Assembly (NCBI RefSeq): GCF_014898815.1 | Contig: NW_026515517.1 | Span: 38,501-102,500, forward strand | Reading direction: 5' to 3' | Length of the DNA: 64,000 bases | Source of the DNA: Panonychus citri | Lineage: Eukaryota; Arthropoda; Arachnida; Trombidiformes; Tetranychidae | Shown: piece after piece, positions 42,018 to 51,359 of the stretch | Numbering within the stretch: position 1 is the stretch's first letter | Layout: every line of letters begins with the position of its first letter | Notes under the pieces: generated by a model | Databases searched by the model: none | Seen by the model: only the letters and a program-made list of their open reading frames with translations | Told to the model about the DNA's origin: nothing | Translations under genes and position numbers: made by a program

Positions 42018-42737
42018 TTAGACACGCTTCAATGTGGATATGTCATATTTCATATACTCCAGTATATTTATATTTTTATAATCCCCATATTCAGTGCCAA
42101 TTTTTTCCATCATAAGTTTGCTTCGTGAGTACCATTCATCTATGTATTTGTGGCAATCCATCAGTTTGAAATTCCAAAGCTCAGGATTGAATGCTCGTTG
42201 CATGTACTTTGCGACACGATCAGGGTGTGAAAGTTTATCATCATAATCCATATCATATTGATTGATCCGCCGGGTAACTGGATTGTATCCTACAGCACAA
42301 ATTTTAAGATCAAAATCACTGATCACTTTATTCATGTAAGACTCGGTGTCAGCAGTTTGGCCTAATGTTGTTAAATGCAAATGAAATTTTCCCACGGCGT
42401 AAGATCTTCTAATGTAGTATAAGTTTAATCCGTAATCGACAAAATCCCAAGTCTCTTGTAACCCCGAAGAAATCAGATGCTCGTTAATCATTTTGAAGAA
42501 ATGCAACGGCACATCTGCAAATATATCAATATCACTGAAAGTTTTAGTTCTTTTTGCTATAAAAGCCATGAAGCCACCGCCAATGAACCATGAATGTTCA
42601 ATTTTTTTCTCTGCGAGAAATGTGAACACCAAGTCAATTTTTTCACAAGAATCTGCTGACAGCTCTTCTTCTTCTTCTTCCAACACCCCAATTACACTTG
42701 TCAATAAAGTTTTAGCTATGACAGAAGGCTGAACCAT
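42018..42737 (-). CDS. Nucleotidyltransferase-fold protein, 239 aa
   Basis: Residues 50-75 carry the minimal nucleotidyltransferase signature: GGG (53-55), then SDIDIF with the metal-binding Asp pair D69/D71. A further Asp-rich strand (SDFDLKICAVG, about 140-150) may supply the third carboxylate. Proteins of this fold transfer nucleotides to proteins, RNA or small molecules; the substrate cannot be inferred. A Glu run at 20-25 comes from a CTT microsatellite. The gene sits alone between two copies of a diverged repeat, so it may have arrived or moved with that duplication. Confidence 0.6.
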   Translation of the reverse strand: MVQPSVIAKTLLTSVIGVLEEEEEELSADSCEKIDLVFTFLAEKKIEHSWFIGGGFMAFIAKRTKTFSDIDIFADVPLHFFKMINEHLISSGLQETWDFVDYGLNLYYIRRSYAVGKFHLHLTTLGQTADTESYMNKVISDFDLKICAVGYNPVTRRINQYDMDYDDKLSHPDRVAKYMQRAFNPELWNFKLMDCHKYIDEWYSRSKLMMEKIGTEYGDYKNINILEYMKYDISTLKRV

Positions 42738-42947
42738 ACTTGTTGCGTTGGTTAGGTTGAACTGAAATATCCAGCCTAACTTTGTGGAAACTTATATACT
42801 ATTAATTTGTTCTTAATTTTAATGTTTTGAAGTTAAGATATTGATAAAAAACCTTACCGTTTTGTTGGATTAATGTGTAATTTCTCTTTTTGCTACGTCT
42901 ATGGCAAGTGCAATGATTTTTGGACTTGTACATATGATTTGCAATCA

Positions 42948-43275
42948 GAACAGTAGGCTGCAGTTTATAGTATACAATAAGTAGTTTCTTTTGTGTACTG
43001 TGCTTATTCATTGCTACAGTCTAACTGTGTTATCCAACTTGTGATATGTTAGTTTGTCTGCACATTGTTTTCTTTTTTATCGATAAATTCAGCATGCAGA
43101 CAATCCGTAAAAGAAAACTTTCTAAATAATGCAAACCTCTGTCTCCCAATTTCCATATTAGATGGTCACCACATCATAAGCATAACAACGGATCTCTTTC
43201 AGAGAGCAAATGCAACTACACAACTCAAAAATGAAAGTCACACACACGCGCAATATTTGAGTAGATGTAACTTTC
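42948..43275 (+). repeat. Diverged direct repeat, copy B
   Basis: Matches copy A (41064-41480) in the same orientation and element order but is shorter and has many substitutions and gaps. It leads directly into the long repeat array that begins near 43300. Confidence 0.75.
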
Positions 43276-43299
43276 GTTTGCATTTTTTGTGCAAATCAT

Positions 43300-44110
43300 C
43301 AAATTTTAGCAAAAAAAAACAGACGTCAGTGAACGTTGTTTTCCTCTTTGCCAGACAAAAATCTTTTTCCATAAAAATCAAAATGATGGATACGTAAGAG
43401 AAGAAGAGTAAGAGACAAGCAAAAGAAAGACAGCTGTAGAAAGAGATCATGAAGAAGAAAGACCCGATAGAGAGGGTCCATGACAGAGACAAAGAAGATA
43501 GAAAGAGAAAGCATGCTGATATACAAAACCACATTTATATACAAATATATATATATATATACATCTCTACATTTGTACGTTTTTAGACAAAACTATCAAA
43601 TTTTAGCAAAAAAAAAACAGACGTCAGTGAACGTTGTTTTCCTCTTTGCCAGACAAAAATCTTTTTTCATAAAAATCAAAATGATGGATACGTAAGAGAA
43701 GAAGAGTAAGAGACAAGCAAAAGAAAGAAAGAAAAGAAAGAACTCAGAAAGAAGAAAGACCCGATAGAGAGGGTCCATGACAAAGACAGAGAAGATAGAA
43801 AGAGAAAGCATGTTGATATACAAAACCACATTTATATACCAATATATATATACATCTCTGCATTTGTACGTTTTTAGACAAAACTATCAAATTTTAGCAA
43901 AGAAACAGACGTCAGTGAACGTTGTTTTCCTCTCTGCCAGACAAAAATCTTTTTCCATGAAAATCAAAATGATGGATACGTAAGAGAAGAAGAGTAAGAG
44001 ACAAGCAAAAGAAAGGCAGCTGTAGAAAGAGATCATAAAGAAGAAAGACCCGATAGAGAGGGTCCATGACAAAGACAGAGAAGATAGAGAGAGAACGCAT
44101 GCTGCTATAC
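43300..44110 (+). repeat. Left arm of hr-like array: three direct units of about 290 bp
   Basis: The element CAGACGTCAGTGAACGTTG begins units at about 43320, 43619 and 43906. Each continues through CCAGACAAAAATC, ATGATGGATACGTAAGAG, AAGACCCGATAGAGAGGGTCC and GAGAAAGCATG into a short TA-rich spacer. Each unit contains ACGTC-type and CCCGATAGAGAGGGTC short palindromes. The small frames in the units are repeated by copying and are not treated as genes. Confidence 0.9.
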
Positions 44111-44119
44111 GCAAAGACA

Positions 44120-44730
44120 CGTTAGACTATTACATTAAATCATATTATATTATATAATATATTATATATTATATATATTATATATACTTTATATATATTA
44201 TATATATTTCATTATATATCATATGTATTATATATATTTTATTATATATTATATATATATATATCATATATATTATATATTATTTATTATATATATATAT
44301 ATATACTATATATATTATATTATATTATATTATTATGTATATATTTTATTATATATCATATATTATATATCATTTATTATATATTATATATATTATATAT
44401 CATATATATTATATATTATTTATTATATATATATTATATATACTATATATATTATATTTATTACATATTATGTATATATTTTATTATATATCATATATAT
44501 TATATATCATTTATTATATATTATATATATTATATGTCATATATATTATATATCATATATATTATATATTATTTATTATATATTATATATATTATATATT
44601 ATTTATTATATATTATATATTATATATTATATATATTATAAATATTATATATTATATATATTATATATATTATATATTATATATATTATATATATTATAT
44701 ATGTATAAATACATGTATGTATGTATATGT
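44120..44730. repeat. AT-rich core of the inverted repeat
   Basis: About 600 bp of alternating TATATATTA-type sequence, nearly all A/T, at the centre of the two arms. Such DNA unwinds easily and can form cruciforms. It translates into Tyr/Ile strings on the plus strand, which are not credible proteins. Confidence 0.9.
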
Positions 44731-44734
44731 CTTT

Positions 44735-45932
44735 GCCCATAGCAGCATGCTTTCTCTTTCTATCTTCTCTGTCTTTGTCATGGACCCTCTCTATCGGGTC
44801 TTTCTTCTTTATGATCTCTTTCCACAGCTGCCTTTCTTTTGCTTGTCTCTTACTTTTCTTCTCTTACGTATCCATCATTTCGATTTTTATGGAAAAAGAT
44901 TTTTGTCTGGCAAAGAGGAAAACAACGTTCACTGACGTCTGTTTTTTTTTGCTAAAACTTGATGGTTTTGTCTAAAAACGTACAAATGCAGATATATATA
45001 TATATATATATATTTGTATATAAATGTGGTTTTGTATATCAACATGCTTTCTCTTTCTATCTTCTCTGTCTTTGTCATGGACCCTCTCTATCGGGTCTTT
45101 CTTCTTTATGATCTCTTTCTACAGCTGCCTTTCTTTTGCTTGTCTCTTACTCTTCTTCTCTTACGTATCCATCATTTGATTTTTATGGAAAAAGATTTTT
45201 GTCTGGCAGAGAGGAAAACAACGTTCACTGACGTCTGTTTTTTTTGCTAAAACTTGATGGTTTTGTCTAAAAACGTACAAATGCAGAGATGTATATATAT
45301 TTGTATATAAATGTGGTTTTGTATATCAGCATGCTTTCTCTTTCTATCTTCTCTGTCTTTGTCATGGACCCTCTCTATCGGGTCTTTCTTCTTTATGATC
45401 TCTTTCTACAGCTGCCTTTCTTTTGCTTGTCTCTTACTCTTCTTCTCTTACGTATCCATCATTTCGATTTTTATGGAAAAAGATTTTTGTCTGGCAGAGA
45501 GGAAAACAACGTTCACTGACGTCTGTTTTTTTTGCTAAAACTTGATGGTTTTGTCTAAAAACGTACAAATGCAGAGATGTATATATATTGTATATAAATG
45601 TGGTTTTGTATATCAGCATGCTTTCTTTCATCTTCTGTTTTGTCATGGACTCTATCGGGTTCTTCTTTATGATCTCTTTCTACAGCTGCCTTCTTTGCTT
45701 GTCTCTACTCTTCTTCTTACGTATCCATCATTTCGATTTTATGGAAAAGATTTTGTCTGGCAGAGAGAAAACAACGTTCACTGACGTCTGTTTTTTTTGC
45801 TAAAACTTGATGGTTTTGTCTAAAAACGTACAAATGCAGAGATGTATATATATTGGTATATTTGTATCTTAATGTGGTTGTGTATATCAGCATGCTTTCT
45901 CTTTCTATCTTCTCTGTCTTTGTCATGGACCT
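44735..45932 (-). repeat. Right arm of hr-like array: four inverted units plus a partial one
   Basis: Reverse complement of the left arm. GTTCACTGACGTCTG elements lie at about 44927, 45223, 45512 and 45776, giving spacing near 290 bp. A partial unit ends abruptly at GTCATGGAC (45932). The unit at 45600-45800 has many single-base losses compared with the others. Together with the left arm this makes an inverted repeat of about 2.6 kb, like a baculovirus or nudivirus homologous region that serves as replication origin or enhancer. Confidence 0.9.
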
Positions 45933-46646
45933 AAAAACCCAAACGGCTAAAAACTCGAGTTAAGAAAGTAAAGCGATGGATCATTTAATGCACTGTTGCA
46001 TAAAAGTTAGTTACGTTTGATGGTTGTTGCAGTTGAGTTTGGTTATCTTACAATTGAATAGTTCCATTTTATTGCTGTTTTTGATTTAGCTTTGAACTCT
46101 CGGTCTATCAAATGGGCCTTGCTCCGTTTCCCTCAGGACTCTCGGCTCCCTGTTGTTGTTGTTGTTGTTGTTGTTGTTGGCGTACGATTTAAAGGTTAAT
46201 TGCATTCGTGTATAACACAGATACTTAACACACTCGAGTACATCTTATAGTTGTCACATTGTGTTGTACAATTGTTGATCAGGTTAACTTTTGTTCAATA
46301 TGTGTGTGGTTGTATGTATGTATGTGTGTGTGTGTGTGTCTGTGTAGGAGGTTTTCCGCAGACAGTGCATCGGAATGTAGACATTTCACTTGAGCAGAGT
46401 ATACAGAAGAGTAAGCTCTAAATTATGGTCATACTGGTTAATTATGGCTTTATTAACCCTAACCCAACTGACACAACGTCAGTTGCAAGGATTCAGGCTA
46501 GATGCACGATCAATGTAGAAGTTTTTTGTATTAATGCACCCAACATAAGTGGTCAAATACTCAATAGAATGCAAAAAATATAATTGAAAAGCACTCTATA
46601 AAGCACTTTAAAAATTACTCGCATATTCGAGTAATATAACACAAAT
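45933..46646. other. Gene-poor region between repeat array and Ac81-like gene
   Basis: No credible frame. Contains a GTT microsatellite (46151-46180), a GT run (about 46322-46340) and, just after the Ac81-like stop, a perfect hairpin. Confidence 0.6.
46614..46635 (-). terminator. Perfect 8-bp hairpin downstream of the Ac81-like gene
   Basis: ATTACTCG (46614-46621), six-base loop CATATT, CGAGTAAT (46628-46635). It lies 11 bp past the stop of the minus-strand Ac81-like gene, so it may mark the transcript end. Function is inferred from place and shape. Confidence 0.4.
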
Positions 46647-47111
46647 TTAATGTAAATGTATGCAAGTTGATGTTAAAGTTCTACTATAAACATATTTTGA
46701 ATGCCAGAGGATACAAACAAGAGTGATAAGTAAAACAAGCAGAGAATAAAGAAACGATGTTTGGTGTATTAGGGTCCACACAAAAAATGGTAACCCACAT
46801 AATAGGGTACAAAGTTGTATGGATATACCGGTTGTTAGGGTTTCACAATTAATTAGCGGATAGAAAATACGAGTTAAACGTACATCTTCAGCATAATCAA
46901 GCATAAGTTGAAGACGATCGTAACAAGAAGCACAAATTGATCTTACCAGTACTGTGTGAGCACCTTGAGTTGAACCGAGTGGTAATATTTTCCCTTTACG
47001 ATAGAAACCTAAATGGTATTCATGATTTCCAATTTCCAGGAAATAATGATCAATCAATCCTAATGTTCGTCTTATAGCTTGACATTTTATTTTAACGATA
47101 ATAGATTCCAT
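46647..47111 (-). CDS. ac81: Ac81-like membrane protein
   Basis: First ATG at 47111, 154 aa. Residues 20-40 hold the DHYFLEIG..EYH.GF segment that I associate with the Ac81 family. The C-terminal third has two hydrophobic segments (about 96-116 and 120-137), also typical. Ac81 is conserved in baculoviruses, nudiviruses and hytrosaviruses and is needed for nucleocapsid envelopment in baculoviruses. The open frame extends 10 codons upstream without ATG. The 5' end overlaps the preceding gene by 20 bp. Confidence 0.75.
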   Translation of the reverse strand: MESIIVKIKCQAIRRTLGLIDHYFLEIGNHEYHLGFYRKGKILPLGSTQGAHTVLVRSICASCYDRLQLMLDYAEDVRLTRIFYPLINCETLTTGISIQLCTLLCGLPFFVWTLIHQTSFLYSLLVLLITLVCILWHSKYVYSRTLTSTCIHLH

Positions 47112-47898
47112 CAGCAGAAGAAGCAAAGTTAGTAGCACCAAATTGTGATGGCCAAGAACTGTTATTATAAAGGTGATTATTTGTTCTTTGCGATTGTGGA
47201 CGGCTGTTTGACGCGCTTGCTGTTGATACTGTTGTTGTGTAGTTACGAGCAGTTACACAGATAGTTGAAGACCAAGTGAATCCACCAAGTGTACACCATT
47301 TCTCATGGATATCAGCAGTTGTTTCTATAATGTAATCTGAAGGGTTTGATTTTGATTGAAGTAACCTACAATACTCATAGATGATATGTTGCGCAGTATG
47401 ATCGGCTATAATGAATATTGGAACTGCTTGAGATTGAACTGTGTAAACATGTTGACTGAGAGATTTGTTAAAAAAGCTATTGTATCTGGTGAGTAAGTGT
47501 AAGATTGAATAGTTATCCAATAGAATCGGAATATTACCATCAAGTGCTGACTTTCGTATCATCTCAATACTTTTTCTGTTGAAGTAAAGTGTTAGCCAAG
47601 TGCTACTTTGTTGTTCCATATTAATTGTAAACCACATGGGTTCTATCAAATCAATAGAAGTCTCAATCATATCAATTTTATCAAAGATAATATTATTGTA
47701 CCGGCAAATGGTAGCTATGGTTTTAGCAAAGTATACCGGTATAGAAAAAGATTGTCTGTCAGCTATAAGATTTCCAATCGTACCGAAAACTTCATGTAAA
47801 TAATCAGCCAATTTTGAAATAATTTCTTCATTGGTTAAGTGTTCAAAATTTTCTATCGCAAGTATATCTTTTGGATATAATCTTCGTGATCTGTCCAT
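47092..47898 (-). CDS. Hypothetical protein, 268 aa
   Basis: Intact frame from ATG 47896-47898. Residues 1-215 are folded-looking with alternating helices and strands. The last 50 residues are Ser/Asn/Thr-rich and probably disordered. No family recognised. It probably shares a transcript with the Ac81-like gene, which it overlaps. Divergent from 47995-50619 with 96 bp between ATGs. Confidence 0.65.
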   Translation of the reverse strand: MDRSRRLYPKDILAIENFEHLTNEEIISKLADYLHEVFGTIGNLIADRQSFSIPVYFAKTIATICRYNNIIFDKIDMIETSIDLIEPMWFTINMEQQSSTWLTLYFNRKSIEMIRKSALDGNIPILLDNYSILHLLTRYNSFFNKSLSQHVYTVQSQAVPIFIIADHTAQHIIYEYCRLLQSKSNPSDYIIETTADIHEKWCTLGGFTWSSTICVTARNYTTTVSTASASNSRPQSQRTNNHLYNNSSWPSQFGATNFASSADGIYYR

Positions 47899-47994
47899 TT
47901 TTCTAGAGCGTATATAAGTTCAAGCTTACGTATCAAGCAATCAACAGTATCAAACCTATGGTATACTAGGCGAGTTGTGTGCAAAAATTGTGCG

Positions 47995-48317
47995 ATGTCT
48001 TTCTTTGAATATTTCTGTGATGCTTCCAATGTATTGGAAAAATGTGGATGCCCTGCGTCAATTGAACTGCTTACCACACCTTCAGGCAGACATGAAGGTT
48101 ACCAACTTGAAAGTAGCACAGTTGTTGCACTAGCAAACTCTTCATCTGATTCCCTTGCTACTACCTATGCTGCTACTACTACTAGTCGTAGTACTTTGTT
48201 GTCTGATGCTACTGCTGGTAGTGATGGTGATGATAACCCAGACACAAATGAAAAGAACTATGATATGATGAACAATGATTTATGTCAAACACAATCAACT
48301 ACATTGAAATCTGAATT

Positions 48318-48348
<31 letters not shown>

Positions 48349-50619
48349 TGTAATAATGTTTTATCTGTTAAAAGTATACATGATGAACTGCTAAAACAGA
48401 TATATAACATGGGACAGATACAAAGTTGCGTTTTAAAGGCACCAATATATTGTAAACCTTTAGAGGAAAGATATTATATTGATGAAATACCTGAAAACGT
48501 GAAATCAGAATCAGCATGTATCCTGGAACTTGAAACATTGATTGATTATGAAAATGTTTGGGTTGATACGTCACTTGGTATGATAACTTTAAGTTCGGTT
48601 ACACTTCCGCCAATGTGTCGATTTTGTATCAATACTGGTATAATTTTGAAAACACTTAAACCAAAAAAGAGAAGTAAGAAGCTTAAATCATGCCCTATCG
48701 AGTTACTTGTAGTTCTGTTTGTTTGCCACAATCAATATGAACTTGCAGAGAAAGGGATTCATATTGATATGATTGCATCTGATTACAATGATACTGGTTT
48801 CATAACTGTAAATGGAATCAATAGTTCAACCCTTGATGAGTCCAACATTACCATTGAAATGGGTTTAATAACCTATTTAGCTGACAACAATGCACAACAA
48901 TTGTATAAAATTGTTGAATCGACTGATCCCTCATCAACTTACAATAACAACAACAACAGCAGGCTTACAAACAAAGACAAACAACTTTGGAAAAAAAGTC
49001 AAGCAGGTAGTAGTAGTGGTACTGGTTGTTCTACAATCACAAGTTTAAAAAAAAATATTGACTGGAGTAACCTGAAAAGTTTCTCTTGTTCAGCCCCAGC
49101 TGATACTGCTTCTGGTAGTGGTGTCCTTGGTGGTGGTGTTGTCAGTAATGGTATTACAGCAGTAGCAGGCAAATCAGCAGCAAAAATGTATACAAAGTAT
49201 AAATTTGGTGTTTTTGAGAAAAAAGTCAACTCATCTGATTCGCATGAGATGCCAACCTTGTCAACAACAATGGATCTCGAGGTAAAACTAAAGACAAATG
49301 GTAGTACAAGAGGATTACTTGTTCCACGACGTAGAAATTGGTTCAATGAAGAGATATGGGTTCAAGCTGGTGTATTAACTCAAACTGGTCCAATGGTTGG
49401 TTGTTGTTTAATTGCACACTCGGAAACTGGAAAAGGTTCAATCAAACCATGGGAATTGGTTTTTCTTAAAAATCGTAATAAATGTGAATATAAACTAACC
49501 CATAGACCTGTTAACTTCAAACAAACTGTACAATCATCAAGCCAAAATGAGGAAGGATCATCTGATGTAGGATCATCATCATCATCATCATATTTTTCCG
49601 CATTCGATAAACGAGACATTCCTGTTGATGTTTATCTGAAATCTTATGAGAATCTTGTTGATCACCCAAATGATGCATCAAATGATTTAGCAAAATTGGA
49701 TCTTGTCGCTTCTTGTCGTTTATTGAATGGTTCATTTTATAGGACACATCGAAAGGCTGGTAAATCTTATGCAGCCCTGATCGCAAGTTGTCAAACATTG
49801 AAAATTTTTTCAAAATATGGTAAACAATTTATTCACACATTACAGCATTCAAAGATAAGTGTTGATACTTGTACGGAGAATGATATCGATGATGGTAGCA
49901 CAAATGGTGATGTGGAAAACTTACTTATGACGTACATGAATTATCTTGACTATTATAAAACGCCGTATATTTTTGATACCAATAATACTGGTAATCATCA
50001 TCATGATCATCATGGTAGTACAAATGTTTCATTGTGTCAACAACAACAAAAATTTCATGAAACAAATAGTAACAACGACAACAATGATGCAGTTGATGAT
50101 GATGATGATGATGATGATGACAAAAAGAGAAAGAAAGCCCAACAGAAGCAACAACGTGATGTGAATAGCTTAATGATGCGTAAAAAAATTTCTGAGATAC
50201 GTGACAGTTTACGTTCACAAATCAATGAAGCAGAAAACAAAATGGATAAACAAGTACACATAAAAGGGAAGAAATGTTCAACAACAAGCTATCAGGTACT
50301 TTTTGCAATCCTATCACTTGGTCAGTTACTTTGGAAAAATGATATACAGCCACAATCTTTATCCTATAAAGAGATTGGTAAAAATTTACACAAGCATTCA
50401 TACTTGACTGACAAAGTAAAGAAAACTCGTACATTGGGTTCACAATTGCGCATAACTTATGCACCAGGTTCTGATGACAAAAAAAATCAACTTATTGGTA
50501 CCGATCATCAGCAGCAGCAGCAGCAACAACAACAACATACAATGGATGACGTTTTCCCTGTTTCTCCGCGTGCAAGCAAAAAACCTAGAACTCAATCTGA
50601 AGCTGATGAATTACGCTAA
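47995..50619 (+). CDS. Large hypothetical protein, 874 aa
   Basis: First ATG at 47995. Segments: a short Cys-containing N-terminus, a Thr/Ala-rich linker with a Thr run (48318-48350), a folded part (about 120-300), a Gly/Ser-rich linker and a second folded part (about 400-640). Then come an Asp run with a Lys-rich stretch (50094-50140) that could be a nuclear signal, a helical segment and a polyQ run near the end. The C-terminal motif SPRASKKPR is also nuclear-signal-like. Likely a nuclear viral protein; no enzyme motif recognised. Confidence 0.7.
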
Positions 50620-51359
50620 TTGACATACATTACAATATATGACTATGAATGAATAGCATACTATTGCCATTGAAAAAGAGCAGAAAAATTGTGTAAGAAA
50701 ACTTAAAGCACAGTAAACATTGTTACACAGCTATGTTAATTCTAGTAAACTTCCTATGGTAGTTTTTATTGTGATTGGTATTATTAAACTTGTTGTTGAA
50801 ATTCTAACAATTGTTTTTGTTTTCTCACTTTCTCTTTCTCTTTTTGTTTATCAGATTATCATCTATCGTCGATATTGCAATTAGCTTGTCCTTAACACTG
50901 TGTTGATCGTAACACAACAAAACATTAATAACAGAAGTTTGTGTGTGTGTGTGTGTGTGTAGCACCTGATCGATATCACACCAATTGGTCATTTTCTTAC
51001 TGATTTTTTATATAAATTGGCTGTGTACTAAAGCATTAAGATTTTTGCATAGATCAATGAAGATATTAGAATCTGCAATCCGGACCCGCTGCTACAATTT
51101 TGATTACTTTGATAATGAAATATATGATAGACGATGATAGGTAGGTGGGTCATACTAAAGAGATGATGAATATTGTTTGAGTCTTCATTTGCATGCAAGT
51201 TGGTACTCAAATGGTATCAAGTCTACTGTGGTGTGTTCGCAGACAGTATCAGGTGTATAGTACCAGGTGCAGTGAACTCAACTAATCAGTGTAATGTGAT
51301 ATTATACTTATTTTCTACATTATTGATAAAATAGGGAAGCGACAATAAACTCAACAACA
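50620..51359. other. Gene-poor region, 740 bp
   Basis: Holds a TG run (50939-50960) and no credible frame; a 60-codon minus-strand frame at 51028-51210 is too weak to call. It provides the 5' region of the transposase-like gene. I could see no terminal inverted repeats here matching DNA beyond 53165. Confidence 0.5.

Noticed and set aside
44223..44742. Long frames of Tyr and Ile codons in the AT-rich core
   Set aside because: They arise from alternating TATATATTA DNA; two overlapping frames show the same composition and there is no credible protein sequence.
43326..45926. Family of similar 60-85 codon frames in the repeat units, on both strands
   Set aside because: They are copied with the repeat unit and run through hydrophobic pyrimidine-rich DNA. 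Frame and length change between units, as expected of non-coding repeats.
43300..45932. Reading the inverted repeat as a host transposon
   Set aside because: Considered because of the fold-back form, but there is no transposase inside, no clear terminal ends, and a worn copy exists elsewhere in the viral sequence, fitting an hr-type viral repeat better.
47853..48077. 74-codon minus-strand frame upstream of the 268-aa gene
   Set aside because: Starts at GTG with no internal ATG and lies over the start of the divergent 874-aa gene; more likely chance.
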